Notes: generated from the letters alone by a model not told the origin. Shown: positions 50,627 through 63,468, counted from the first letter of the stretch. The stretch is 64,000 nucleotides of DNA from Chamaea fasciata (GCA_029207755.1 JARCOQ010000001.1:94337640-94401639); one strand, 5' to 3'. Numbers and translations are program-made.

Positions 50627-51710
50627 CGCTGTGGTCTTCAGCTGCCTGGTTCTCTAGGGAAGGGATAGCCCATGTGTAAGCAAGATTGCTGGAATTTTTA
50701 AGAACTATATTTAAAGTGCTTCTTTTGCAGACTGTTTGTTATCTAAGGCAGTGTTATGTTTTACTGGTCTTACTGGAGATAAAAGGGGCATCTGTGATGG
50801 GGCCTAGGAGACTCTTCCTGACATAGTTTTCCCACATATTTTACTGACTACTAGGGCATCCCAAAAAGTGGAGTAAAAATACCCTAGCTTACATCATACA
50901 TTATTGAAATGGTGAGAGTCTTAGTTATATAGTTTAAATAATTTTTTTCATGAGAAAAAGTGGATGAAAGATAGTTTCTCCTAATGTTTTACTTAAAATG
51001 TTTCTAAATCTCTTTTTATTCATGTGAAGTTGAAACTCTGTTTCACTATATTGGTTTGAAAATGGATATTCCACTTGATTGTTGTTTTTATTATTATATT
51101 GGATAAATGAAAGCTCTATACAATTAAAAATCATTTCTGTGGCATTGGTTCAGATTTACAGAGTGGGATGAGAGCACAGTGACGAGTCACAGTGCACTTG
51201 TCACATGAATGAGAAGCCACAGGCTCCATTCCATGTATGTGCCTGTTCGTTCTTGAATCCAACGGGGTTTTGATCTTCTAGCAGTCAATGAGCTTCCCTA
51301 CACATATAATACACAGTGCCAGTGTTTTTGCTGCATGCATGACAGAAGAAAATTGTCCCTGCTCATTTGTTCATCTGTAATTGTCTTTCCTCCTTGCTCT
51401 TCTGTGTTCCTGTCCTAGAACAAGGTATGGAGAAGGGATGTGTCAGACTTGAGGGCATTCAAAAGGCTTGGCTGGGACATTTCACATTGGTTCTGGGAAT
51501 TATTATTGCCACAAAACCAGGGAACATCTTTTGTGTGCAAGCATAGGAATAACAATCAATGCAATTATCAAAGTTCAGTTAATTGTTGCACTTGCGTGGA
51601 TTTTTAATAGGTAGGAATAACTAAAGCAAATAATTGCTAGTTGTTTGCATTGCAGAAGCATAAATTTAAGAAAAACTCCTGTCTAACTTGATTTCTTTTT
51701 CTTCCTCCAG

Positions 51711-51871
51711 GTTGGTTTGCTGGACCTGGAGCTGAATCAGCTCACCAAAGCGCTGTTTTTGGCTTTAGTTGCACTATCAGTTGTTATGGTAACTTTGCAA
51801 GGATTTGTAGGCCCATGGTATCGCAACCTTTTCCGGTTCCTCCTCCTATTTTCCTACATCATCCCAATCAG
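51711..51871 (+). CDS. ATP9B: ATP9B exon: membrane segments 3 and 4, PIS motif
   Basis: This 161-bp exon has 53 codons plus two bases of a split Ser codon. It begins [17 protein letters not shown] first hydrophobic stretch (about codons 15-33, [19 protein letters not shown]) is membrane segment 3. The loop VGPWYRNL follows, and [13 protein letters not shown] begins membrane segment 4. The PIS of the P4-ATPase PISL motif, at the lipid path where cation pumps have PEGL, ends the exon with the Ser codon divided AG|T. The acceptor is CCTCCAG|G; the donor AG|GTCTGT is usable but not the commonest form. The paired residues [14 protein letters not shown] and [10 protein letters not shown] are ATP9B-type. 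The frame is intact. Confidence 0.95.
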
Positions 51872-54800
51872 GTCTGTATAAGGATGAAAGCAAAATACAG
51901 TTGTCTAATTTCACTGTATGTGACTTTCTTGAAATTTATACTTGCTTCTCATTGCAAAGGAAATTGATCTTATCAGGAAGCTGAAGGAGAAGATGGTAAC
52001 AAATCTGCTGATTCTTGAAGGATCACTGTACAGAAAACAATACTGTTGTATTTTTTTGTATAATGTTCATCTTGCTGGAGTAATCAGGATATCTAATCCT
52101 TTGCTAGCATAAATGTATTAATAAGGATACAGTGTTGGTATATGAGAAAGTGGTTTCAGGAAGCATGCAGCTGAATGAGCTGCTAGACACATTATGGAAT
52201 TTTATTTTTAATGCCTTAAATACTAAAAATGTTCCACTTCTCTGGATAAAATACAGACGTTTTACCCCAATAATGATTAATTTAAATTGGATGGGTGAAT
52301 AATGTAAGTGCTCTTTTACTATGAGAGGAGTTTTAACATGTGTAACCAAGTAGAGACTTGACCTGAATTAATTAATTCATTAAGCATGAGTACTGTATAT
52401 TCAAATTGCAGATAAACTGGAACACGAAATAATATCCATGTGTGTAATCAAGTCTTCTGTAGACACAGAAGTGAGAACGCTGACTCTGAAATGAATTCTT
52501 TTCTTTGCATGGGTATTGCCTTTGCAAAATGGAAATACTGTGTCCTGTTAAAATACCCACTCTTTAGATTAAGGTAATTGTTAATTTTAGATCCTCTTGA
52601 ACTGTTCAGTTTGAGATACATCATTCAGTAAGCCCAGTGATCAGCCAGAGTTAGCAGCATCTAAACTGTAGCTAGATTTAAGACCTGTCCCCTCAGGCAT
52701 GCACACAATATATAAGTTCATGTAGTAAAGAAAAGGGAAAAAACAGGAGGATTTCATTAGGCCTTTTAATCTAAGCTTACATTACTTACACGTTACTGAG
52801 ATCACATTTTTTAAGTACACATCTGTGTGAAGGAAATTGTATTAAATTTGACCAATCGGATACTCAGGAAGCCTCTGCCTTTTATTACTTCAAGGACTTT
52901 ATTTTTATAGTACTTTTGTGTTGCAAGAGAAACTGATTCACTGGGAAGGTGAAGGATAAGGTTCTGTTAAATCTGCTGGAACCACAATTTTGGGATATCT
53001 TTCTAAACACTGTCATTGTCATAACTCCTTTACTGCTTGTATGACGCTATTCAGTCATGTTGCCATCCGCCCTGTACACACACAGTTACTGAGTATTAAG
53101 CAATTTATCCGTGTGAAGAGGCAAAAAGGCCTCCATTCAGATGGTTGAGTCTACGTTTTACTGTGAGATGCACTTTAAAACTTCCAGTTTTAAAAGGGGG
53201 AAAAAAGAGCTAAGGGTATAAAGGATCACTTCTAACTAAAGGATAACTTTTAAACATTTTATTATCTTTGTTACTGGATACAAGAGGATTAATGCCATAT
53301 AGGTGTTGTAAGTAAATTTTACGCTATATTGAAAGTTCAACATATGCGATTGACAGAACATGTTCACTGAGCAACTCATTCTCAATGTAAGAGTTGTTTA
53401 GTGGTTTTGTGGAATAGCTTGTCTCCAGAAATAATTTCTAGTATGCATCTAATCCAATTTACAATTGTTTGTGGGAGATAATATAAAAACTAAAAGTATT
53501 AGAGAAAATAAAAGTATTAGTATTGGTTTCATTCATGAGACAGAAATTTATCAGAGCATGCTTTCCTCCCTAGAGTTTTATCTGTTTCTCTACCAAATTT
53601 TCTTCAACCCAGATCTTCATAAATACAGGGTTGCTTCCCACACTATCAGCAAAATTAATAACCCAATCATGCTGCTGCTCAAATATGACTACACTTCCCT
53701 TCCTCTCTTCTGTATGTTAAGCATGGAAATGACTTGATTTTTAGGCTGTATTTTAAATGTAAACTCTCAAAGATGAAAATTACAAAGCAAATGACATTGG
53801 AGCACCAGGTGGTATCCTCCCATTATTTTTAAAATAGCTATATGGGGGAAATTATGAACTTACAGACGTAAACGAAACATCTGAGATTAGAATTCACTGG
53901 TAGAGGCAAAGCATATCTAGACTCAGGCACACATGATGTGTTGCTTGATAGTTTTAGAGAAATCAGGAAGTTTCTAATTGTCCAGCTTTTTTGCAGTTCT
54001 GTTTGGTCTTTGGTTTGCAGAGCGAGGAAAACTCCAGGTATGTAATAGAAATAGTTTTTCATGGCTAGACGTGTTTGGTGAAAATCATCAGGAAGATGAT
54101 GATAGAGTTGGTAGACATTAACTGATCTCTGTGCAGCCTCTCCTGTAATTGATAGGTGCTTCAGGTGCTTCAGAAAGAAGCTGGTTCCTTGTGATTCAGC
54201 TGCATCCTAAATACTCGTCTAGAAGGATGTTGCTTCACTTTGTGCAGGGTATTACTGTGGGGCATGTAAGACTTAAGAAGTATAAACATAAAACAACTGT
54301 AATAAAACCCCAACAGCGCAGCAAAATAAAAATCATCCCAACAAGCAACACTTACCCACCCCTTACTTCCAAAAAATCATCCTCCAACATTGCACATGTT
54401 CTGTGGTGCACAAGAAATCAAGAAAAATGGAGAAAAGGAGTAATAAACAGATATCGAAAGCTTAGGCCATCTCAAAACTGTTCGTACATTAGAATCATTA
54501 TGTACAAAATGTTTTCTTACAACAGCCCCACACCCCCAGAAATGTTTGGCCCTTAAAAGTTTTTCTGTCATTGGTGTTTTTTTTGTTTACTATGTGAACT
54601 TTTTCCATATGGAGGAACCAGAGCCCAGGGAGCCTCCATGGGCAATCTGCTTCCCTAAAAACTCAAACTATTTTAATTTCTTAATATTTATCAGGGAAGG
54701 AGGATATAAAGCAAGTCCTTGACAGACTGTTCAAAACAAAGTAAATCTCTCCAGGATTATCTTCACCTATTGTCTGAGTTTTTCCATGTTCCTCAGCATT

Positions 54801-56557
54801 TTTAGGCATTTTTCTAGTTGGCTCTAGCCAACTAGACTGTATCAGCTAGTGCAGTTGTCACAAAGCAAGCTACCAGAGAGTGTATGTCCTCAGGTGCGTC
54901 CATGCTGCTGCTCTTTGTGATACCAGTGTGCAAGTTCTTAAGTCTGTGATGTCACCTTTACTTTTTAAATACAGTGCTTTTGTCGAACAACTTGTACTTT
55001 TTGGATTGTCTATTTTCTGAATGACAAGGGTCAGATGGCAATAACAGTCATGCTGATGAAAAGCCAGCACCCTGGGTAGGGGAAGATTTTTTAATTTTAA
55101 GTGCAAGAGAATAGAAGAGGTTGTAATCAATATGGGATGCAAGATACCAACTACTACTGAGATGAAAATTCCTATGTGTATGTATATGGATGCAGGAAAA
55201 ATCTGAAGGCTGTTGGAGAGCCTTGTGACAAAATGATTCTGTTCTTTTCCCTGGACTTGAGACTAACATGTCTTTATCAGTCACTTGAACTATTGTAGCA
55301 AATGGTTCAGAAAGCCCAGGCCAAAGAAAAGACTTAGGGATGGCACTGCCCCACAAACCTGGATCTCTTCTACCACCAATGGACTTTGTTCATTCATTGT
55401 CTGGTCTTCTTCACCACCTTGAAAGATAAAGTGAGTTGTACTTTGCATTGAGGTCTTCCGTATGTTTGGGTTTTGTTTAAACAAAAAATAATAATAATGT
55501 AGCCAGGAAATTTTTTCAAGATAATTTAGGTTTAGCCAGACAATGTTTGGTGTAATTGCTGCCTCACTTACAGACATTTGAGTCTTGTAGCTGTATGTGC
55601 TTCTGCTTAGCTGTTAAGAACTGTAGAGAAAATTACTGGATACTGACTGGGGATCTGTTAAAATGTGTATCACACAGGCTCTATATTTAGTAGCAGTTTA
55701 AAGCTGGATTGACACAGGCTTAATCAGCCATCATTTTAGAAGGATCCTTTAGTTTTAGTGTGAACAGAAGCTGAAATGTCTCTTGGCCTTTCCTTTGAAC
55801 ATCCCAACACTCCTAGTCACTATGATGTTCTGCCAAAAGAAGCTGTGCCGATGACTGGAAGTAACTGCCTTGCACTTCAGTAGTAAAGTTTTGGGGCCCT
55901 ACATGGTTCCTGTCTGGGTTTTTTTCTGGGTCTTTAGGAGAAGCACTTAAATCCTTCAAGTTATGTCAGTCTGTTCTCAGGGGCAGTGAGGAAAACACTG
56001 CTAGGAGGTCTTATGTCTGAAATTCATTAATAGCCTCTCAAATCCCAGATCATGGGGATATGAATTTCTGTGTTTTCTTGAGATCCAGAGAACTCACACC
56101 TATGCAGACTGTCTAAAAGCAGCAAGCCGCTATGCTGCTTTCAATCATGCTGTAGTTTCTGCTGTTTTGGAGCTCAAATCTGTATAATCTATAGATCTGG
56201 GAGTATCAGTATATGAAGTCTCACACAGAAAGACACTATATATTAGATATATGATACAAAGATTTCAGTGTAAAAAAGCTAAAGAGTTGCTTATGAAGTA
56301 GCTTAAGCAAGTGGTTTACTACACGTTTGGTGTATTGTGCTTTAATGCCATATAATGATATACAATGCAATCTCTATAGGGACTGAAAAACATTATGTGA
56401 AGCTTCATTATATTTTACTAATTAATTTGGCAGCAGAAGTTATAGTGTGTCTCTCTTATGCTAAGACTGTCTTACACTGTCCAGTGTGATACTGTACTAA
56501 TACCTGAGCTAGTTTTGTGCTTCTCTTAAAATGTCTGATATTCATGCTACATAGAAA

Positions 56558-57511
56558 AAGCACAGAATCATAAAATTATTTAGATTAGAGGAGACTTTTA
56601 AGTCACCAAGTCTTACTATTAACCCAGAACTGCCAAGTCCACCACTAAAACATTTCCCTAAGTGCTAATCAGATCTGTGAGTCTTTCAAAATACCTCCAG
56701 CAATCTAGACTCTACCACTTCCCTAGGCAGGTAGTTCCAATGCTTGACTCTAGCCAGCTAGAGTTCTGGTGAGGAAATTTTTCTTAATATCCAATATAGG
56801 GTTCCCTTGGTGTGACTTGAAGCTGTTTCCTCTTGGGACCAACCCCCACCTGGCTACACCCTCCTTTCAGGTAGCTGTAGAGAGTGATAAGGTGCCCTCT
56901 GAGCCTCCTTTTCTCCAGTCTAAACACCCCCAGCTCTTTCAGCTACTCCTCACAGGACTTGTGCTCCAGACTCTTCCCCGTCTCTGTTCCCCTTCTCTGG
57001 ACACGCTCCAGCACCTCAGTGTCATTCTTGTAGTGAGGGACTCAAAACTGAGCACAAGATTCAAGGCGTGGTCTCAGCAGTGCTGGGTACAGGGCCGATC
57101 GCTGCCCTGGTCCTGCTGACCACGCAATTGCAGATAGAGGCCAGAGCCATTGGACTTCTTGGCCATCTGGGTACTGCTGGCTCATGTTCAACAACTGCCA
57201 ACCAGCACCCCCAGGTCCTTTTCTGCTGGGCAGCTTTCCAGCCACTCTGTCCCAGCCTGTGGAGCTGCCTGGGGTTGTTCTGATGCAAATGCAGGACCTG
57301 ACACCAGGCCTTACCTACCCTCAGACAGCTGGCCTCTGCCCATTAACCCAGCCTGTCCAGACCCCTCTGTAGGTCCTTCCTTCCCTCCAGTGGATAAACT
57401 TTATCCACACTTTATCCCATCCAACTTCATCCACAAACTTACTCAGGGGGCGCTTGATCCCCTTGTCCAGGTCATTATTACAGATATAAAACAGGACTGG
57501 CCGCAATACTG
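56558..57511 (-). mobile_element. CR1 LINE, 5'-truncated, with decayed reverse transcriptase end
   Basis: This is about 950 bp of CR1 in reverse orientation. The 3' end is at the low coordinate (AGAATCATAAAATTATTTAGA), followed by tail words such as CCACCACTAAAACATTTCCC and CTCTGGACACGCTCCAGCAC. Reading the minus strand, the high-coordinate end encodes a reverse-transcriptase remnant. It has SVLRPVLFYICNNDLDKGI, then SKFVDEVGW where active CR1 has a F/YADD catalytic box, so the active site is lost. Further along come LGVLVDSRLNMSQQ-like residues and a VASRTR-type segment in shifted frames. It is 5'-truncated like most CR1 copies, and it is inactive and antisense to ATP9B. Confidence 0.93.
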
Positions 57512-58322
57512 AGCACAAAACCATAATTTTTTAAACTGATCTGTTGTAGTAAATCTTCCTCCTTTCAAATCTTGCAACACTGCCTATTTGCTCCTAGGGT
57601 TTTTTCCTGCTTTTAAACCTATTTCAGCAAGTGATGCTGAATTTGAGTAAAGTAGACAAGAAAAAAACCCCAAGTTTTAAATATTATTTGTATTGGACTT
57701 CTAATGTCAATATTGTCAGCTTTGTATAAGAGGCCTAATGAAAGACGAAATCTGATTTGGTAAATGTGATAACAAAGAAACATTTTTAATAGGAAGCAAT
57801 CATTGTCCCTCTGAGCTGCACATGGTGCAAAGGTGCTTGTTTGACATGTGTTTTTTGGTGTTTTGGGGTTTTGGTGGTTTTTTTGCAATCTTCTATATTT
57901 TAAGCCTGTAAGAAATTCACAGATTAATTTTTTCATTAATTATTCCCTAGATTTCCTCCTGGGTTTTTAAGTTCTATGTATGTTACAACTTGTAATTATC
58001 TGTATCTGGGTTGCATTTGGCCCTTGAAAAACTGCATGTGCCACAGATGCAATAGCAATACAGAGTTGATACACTTTTTTTTTGCCACAAATATTTAATC
58101 ATAAATGTGTGGGATTGAATTCTCTTTTAAACTTACAATCACTCCCAGGGTTTCATGCAAAATGCTATGTGTACCTTCCTTAATTTTCTTTAATATGCTC
58201 ACAGAATAGACAAAATTTAGAAAAATTAGTGCAAGAGAAGTAGTGAGACCTGTTATGGAGCAAACCGGTACACAGTTCTGAGGTTCTTGGGAGTGCCAAA
58301 CAGATAGCAAAAAAACCTAAAT

Positions 58323-58325
<3 letters not shown>

Positions 58326-58381
<56 letters not shown>
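58326..58381. repeat. (GATA)14 microsatellite
   Basis: Fourteen perfect GATA units are uninterrupted. A tract this long and pure is probably polymorphic in length. Confidence 0.97.
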
Positions 58382-60780
58382 TAGTGGACAAAACACAAAG
58401 AATTTTTGTATTCCATTTTCCTCATCAAATTAAATATGAGAGATGGGGAAATTAAAGGATGATCTATAGGTTGATTTTTATTTGCTTAGATCTTTACATA
58501 TTATTGTGTTTAAGTGAAGTAGCTTCTGTTTTGTTCTATTTGTATTTGTTTAGTGCCAGTTAATACCAGTTACTAGGCTCCAAAAAATCACTTTATGTGA
58601 AGATTTAACTTTCCAAGTGTGTTGAATTTAAAATATTTTTGGTTGTTTCTTGACCAATAACTTTATAACTCTTCCATTTATTTTCTTTTTTTAGATTTTG
58701 GATAATGCATATATCATGTATAGTTTATGTCTGTTTCAAGAAAGCAGGGATATGTTAAGAAGGTTAGGGGATGTAGCCATAGGGGATTTGGTGCAGTTTC
58801 GGATAATAATGGGACCCAATTATCACCTTCAGTATCATTTTCACAGAGAAGGAATTCCTGAAAATAAAAAGACTACATCTCAATTACTTCATGTATTTTA
58901 GGAAGTGGATACCACTTTGGATATTCATACTGTGTCTGGAGTTTTGGCAGGGCTTTGTTTTTTTGGTTTTGAAACTTACATATACAGAACTGCTCAGGAA
59001 TTTAGGAAAAAAAACTACCATCTAATTTTTAGACAAAATCATATTTGAATTTTATTTGGCACATTATCACTTTATTCACAAAATTGTCTTTGCTAACTTC
59101 ATTAGGTCTTGATTCCTTTTCAGTGAGTCATGAATGGTAGAATGTTTCTGGAGATTCTGAATGTATTTGTCAAACGTTCTCACTGAAGACCCTTGCTTAT
59201 TGGCAAACTTGTCCTTTTGACAAAAAAACCCAAATCAGATACCTTTAGCCAGGGGACCTTACATCATTACAATTAGTGAAAAAAATTGAAATTTAGAAGT
59301 CCTGTAAATAGGAATGTTTTATCTAAAACACTGGTGTTGTTTTTGAGGGAATAAGAGCAGGACTGTTTGTTTTTAACATGTAGTAAAAAGCAGTGTGGAT
59401 TCTGAAACGTTGTGTTATTTATTTGTTCCAAAGCTATATTGCAGAGAATGCCACCCTGGCTCTTAATGTAATGAATCCCCAAGTTGGATAAAAATTGCTT
59501 TAGGATTGCCTGCTCTAGGGTAACTGGTGCTGAGGTGGAAAGACAAGAAACGTTGTATTACTGTGTTTGCTAAATATGCTCATTCTCTGCAACAGCCTTC
59601 AAATTCCTATATTAACATACTCTGCATAAATATTGCATGTTAATTGGTTTGCTAAAAATTAGTGTTACTAATGCGACGGTTGCTAATGCTGTGTTGGATA
59701 CTGTTTTGTGTGTTTTCATGAATAACTGATGTGCTTGGAGTTTGTTTATTTGGATGAAATTGAGCAGGATTTGAAAACTGGTGACTTTAAAATGTTTTGG
59801 TAAATAATGAGATTTCCTAAAGTCTGCAAAGAAATTATGAGAAATGAGAGCTAATATTATCAGGCACTGAAAGTAGCTTTATTTTGAGTAAGTTTAGTGT
59901 CTTGTTTTTTTGTGTAAAAATTCATGGACTTTTTGGTGAAGTATTTTAATCCATTCCTGTGAAGCTCTGATCGAGAAGTTTCTAGTTTCACAAGCAAACT
60001 CACTATTAATAGGCCATCATAATTTTTAGTGTTGCATTGGTTTCCATAATGTGCTAAGCAATAGCTGCAATGATTTCAAAGATTTCCTCTAAGACAAAAA
60101 GCACCAAGTGAAGGAAGTCAGAGAAGGATACAGTGTACAAATTTTAGATTAATACTAAAGCATTAATCTATAGCACTCATTTTTATTCCTGTTTAATTCT
60201 TTATTCATCTTAAAGCATGTACCCCATATCATTCTGTGTGCCAGAAAGCTGTCTTGGACTGTCCTAGTCATTGGGGAGACATTATTTCTCTATAGACCAG
60301 CAGTGCCAACATTCTATTAGGTCCATCAGCATAAAGGGGGTACATTCTGTTCTACTTGCAGTGCATGCTGGAAAGCTTGAGTAGTTGCTAAAATGCCTTA
60401 ATGCTTTGAAATACAGATTTCTCCTCACTGCTCAGCAACAGAAGTTGGAGTCTAATTTTCCTTTCCCTTTTTTTTCTTACCTTTAGATTATATTCAAGTA
60501 TATTACAGTTAAATTCATAGAGTGTTTAGAATGTCACAACCGGGTGATACACATGCTTATGAAAGATGCAAGTGAAGATGCGTACTCCGCTTCAGCTTTG
60601 AGGGACTTTTCTGATTTTATCATACTGAAGCACTTTTTTTACTATCTGAACAACTTTGTAGATCTCCATTGGTAGAGCAGCCATGTGGATGTGGCTGTGA
60701 GTGTGCCATGTACCTGAGACCGAAGTGCTTAAATGGAGTTTTCATCTCAGAATTTGTCTTGGTAGTTCAGCCACAAAAAA

Positions 60781-60808
60781 TAAATAAATAAATAAATAAA
60801 TAAATAAA
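60781..60808. repeat. (TAAA)7 microsatellite
   Basis: Seven perfect TAAA units follow an A6 run. The tract is 23 bp from a separate GATA repeat, making a compound locus. Confidence 0.95.
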
Positions 60809-60826
60809 TTTATTTAAAAAAAAAAT

Positions 60827-60831
<5 letters not shown>

Positions 60832-60860
<29 letters not shown>
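60832..60860. repeat. (GATA)7 microsatellite
   Basis: Seven perfect GATA units plus a final G follow an A-rich spacer with TAGAAA. It is the second GATA array in this intron, about 2.5 kb from the first. Confidence 0.95.
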
Positions 60861-61866
60861 CCTAAATACCTCTGTGAAGGGGGTGAGCAGCTTTCATCAT
60901 TCAGTTAATCCATTTGCTCCTGGCTAGAGCAAATGTCCATCTGTTTTTAAATAAAGTAAGTGTGCTCATGTTTCCCTTGTCAAGTTAGACAGCATCTTTT
61001 GTACTTGATTGGCTAACTAGCAGGTTCGCATCCCAAAGTGGAGTAAATCTTTTGCTGTTCCTTTGGTTTCAATGTGAGATGTATTGCTTCGGATTTATAT
61101 TCACTCTGAAAGTTAACACCCAAGCATAGTAAGAATGCACTTTGCACAGTACTGGCTCTCGACTGAGTACGATAGGGTGGACCTGTAGTTAACCAGTGTG
61201 AGGCAAGTTACTTCCAGTATTTTTCTCACTATACTGTAGCATTTTCAGTAAAAAGAATCTGTAGAGTCTTCCTTCTATTGCCTGTCCTTTTGTTACATAT
61301 ATTTTCATGTCTGAAGACAGATGAACTTAGGGAAGATAATTGCGGGACTAATTGGGTATATTACCAGAGAGAAGGATGATTTTCAGATGATGGCGATTTT
61401 GGTGGGAAAATAAGATGTAGGTAAAGCATAAAATGGTAAATCTTGTGTCTAAAATGTATGTTTTTTACGCTGCAACATGTTTTGTCTTCTACTGTACAAA
61501 TTCAGTAGGTAGGGGATATAGAACAAACTTTTTTTCAGTGTGTATCAAAATTCCAGATGCTCTCACAATTCTAGTTAAATGCATCTCTTCTTTATGGGAT
61601 AGTACAGATTGTGGCTCACTGTTCCCTCCACTATTACCTCAGGTAATTCACAATCTGTTGCTGTGATTCCAGGACGACAGATGAAAACTCCTGATAGCTG
61701 CTCTTTTTCTTATGCAGTCAGATCAATGTCAGAACTGTTACAAAAATGTCTGAAGTGCATTACCAGTGACTTAATAGGTACCTTTGAACAGTTCTAGGAG
61801 TTACATTACTGTAAACCTGTTGCTTAACTTGGGACTCTTGTGCTGGCAACCTAGCCACAGATGGTT

Positions 61867-62262
61867 CACAGGATCACCGAATATGCTGAATTGAAGGGGA
61901 CTCAAAGGGATCATTGAGTCCAACTTCTGGTCCTGCACAGGACCATCCTCAAGAGTCACACCATGTGCCTGAGAGTGCTGTCCAAATTCGTCTTGAACTC
62001 TGTCAGGCTTGGTGCTGTGACAGCTTCCTTGGGGACCCTGTGCCAATGCCCAACCATCCTTCAAGCTAAGAGCCTTTTTCTAATATCCAAACCTCCCCTT
62101 ACACAAATCAGGCCATTCGCTCAGGTTCTGTCACTGGTCACTATAAAGAAGAGATCAGTGTTTGCTCCTCCTCTTCCCCTCATGAGTAAATTGTAGACTG
62201 TGATGAGGTCTCCCCTCAGTCTCCCCTTTTTCAGGCTGAACAGACCAAGTGAATCTCCATAG
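61867..62262 (-). mobile_element. CR1 LINE 3' fragment, different subfamily
   Basis: The + strand starts CACAGGATCACCGAATATGC and contains AAGAGTCACACCATGTGCCT, TTGAACTCTGTCAGGCTTGG, CTAATATCCAAACCTCCCC and GATGAGGTCTCCCCTCAGTC, reverse-complement words of a CR1 3' region. It differs from the 56558-57511 copy in the first half, so it belongs to another subfamily. Only the tail region remains, with no polymerase coding. The right boundary is approximate. Confidence 0.88.
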
Positions 62263-62852
62263 TTCACATAGCTACTGTCCTACCTCTTTTTTGGTATCTC
62301 TGTTAGAGCAGAGTCAAGTGAAATCAACACATGCCTATTTCTTAGTCACTGCTCCTCTGACATGGCAGCAGGAACATGATGAATAGCTAAAGGAAAGTAG
62401 CATTTTAATGGTTTAGAACAAGGTGGATAGAGTTTTGTGTTGGAGCATTTTATTATGGGAAAGAGTAATGTGATTATGTTAATGAAGACCTTTTTATTGT
62501 AACATAGAGATACAAGGTGCATCTTAGTTCTTATATGATATAGACATGGAAATATTAAAAAATGAATGCACAGAGTGAACTGGGAAAACATACTTTTGAT
62601 TTTGGACTTCTATGTATAATGAGTAAAACTTGCTGCAAATTGGATATTTTCTATTGGAGGGCCACCCAAACATTACTTCATGCCAACATGCTATCACGCG
62701 GGTGTATTTTGCTGCTTCAGCAGTTTCCTCTTTTCACAGTGGACCCTCTCTAGCTACATTTCGGGAAGGACAAAAATATGATTGATTTGTTGGAAAAGAT
62801 ATATTGACAAATATAGTTATACCATCCTAAAGAAATAATGCTGTTGGTTTTT

Positions 62853-62894
62853 AAAAAAAAAAAAAAAACAAAACCACAAACAAAAAAACAACCT
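62853..62894. repeat. A-rich tract (A16 then CA-interrupted)
   Basis: Sixteen As are followed by A runs broken by C and CC. It may be simple sequence or an old poly(A) tail; no element was recognised to its left. Confidence 0.85.
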
Positions 62895-63325
62895 AGTGAC
62901 TTGAAAAGGTACAAAAATATTTGTAATTTCACATCATAAAAAGAACATAGGTAGTGTTTGGATTTTTTTAGTAGATAAAAACTGGAACTTGAATAGTGAT
63001 CTGTTCTTGCTATACATTACCCCTCTGTATAAGAGTAGTAATGTAATTATATCGAGTCTTCACAAAGTGTTGGAATCTGTCTTGGGCAGAATGCATGATA
63101 CTGTATTTGTTTGTATTGCCATATCTTCTGAAAGTCTAGGATGAAGCCTGTGATACATACTCTACAACACATAAAAAAAGCATTGTTCAAAAATTTTGGT
63201 GCACATAGATTTAAGATCTTTCTTTTTTCAGATATACTAAAAAGAGCTTCTAGCATTATTTTTATGGTTGTAACTATCGCTTTGCCTAATATTCACACTG
63301 ATCATGGTATAAATTTCCTTTGCAG

Positions 63326-63468
63326 TTTACGTGTCAACTTGGACATGGGTAAGGCAGCCTATGGGTGGATGATTATGAAAGATGACAATATTCCTGGAAC
63401 AGTTGTTCGAACTAGCACCATACCAGAAGAGTTGGGACGATTAGTTTATTTACTTACGGATAAAACAG
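63326..63468 (+). CDS. ATP9B: ATP9B exon: end of membrane segment 4 to DKTG phosphorylation site
   Basis: This 143-bp exon has one base completing the split Ser, 47 codons and one base of the next Gly. It begins [14 protein letters not shown], completing the PISL motif, and ends [13 protein letters not shown] with the Gly codon split. The Asp at 63459-63461 is the catalytic residue phosphorylated from ATP in all P-type ATPases (DKTGT); its Thr must lie in the next exon, outside the window. [16 protein letters not shown] is the conserved stalk leading into the phosphorylation domain. The acceptor is CTTTGCAG|T and the donor is CAG|GTATAT, a weaker donor. All catalytic residues visible are intact. 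Confidence 0.96.

Larger units (their letters stand above)
31747..51710 (+). other. ATP9B: ATP9B intron, 20 kb, richest in unexplained elements
   Basis: This phase 0 intron runs from a GTAAGT donor to a strong TTTCTTTTTCTTCCTCCAG acceptor. It is the largest intron in the window. Listed separately are a possible MIR-like remnant (37163-37225), a (TTTA)n tract (45101-45123), a CpG-dense patch with a CTCF-like site (46040-46235), a pyrimidine tract (46743-46773), a duplicated 60-bp element (48338 and 49698) and a palindrome (50613-50626). No CR1 copy was recognised in this intron, although the other long stretches carry them. Several parts (about 34700-36010 and 47000-50660) read like vertebrate conserved non-coding sequence, with mixed homeobox-like AT words and no repeat signature. 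That is impression only, without alignment. Confidence 0.8.
51872..63325 (+). other. ATP9B: ATP9B intron, 11.5 kb
   Basis: This phase 2 intron runs from a GTCTGT donor to an AAATTTCCTTTGCAG acceptor. It contains a long CR1 fragment (56558-57511), a shorter one (61867-62262), GATA and TAAA microsatellites (58326-58381, 60781-60860) and an A-rich tract (62853-62894). A T/G-rich stretch with TTTTGGGG words lies at 57850-57885. The minus-strand open frames at 57042-57524 belong to the CR1 polymerase remnant. I see nothing else of recognisable type. Confidence 0.85.

Noticed and set aside
54090..54130. Box C/D snoRNA-like motifs (ATGATGA and CTGA)
   Set aside because: The boxes are too close together and no terminal stem is visible.
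57042..57524. Novel minus-strand genes
   Set aside because: These open frames are pieces of the decayed CR1 reverse-transcriptase region, recognisable from the SVLRPVLF and SKFVDE segments.
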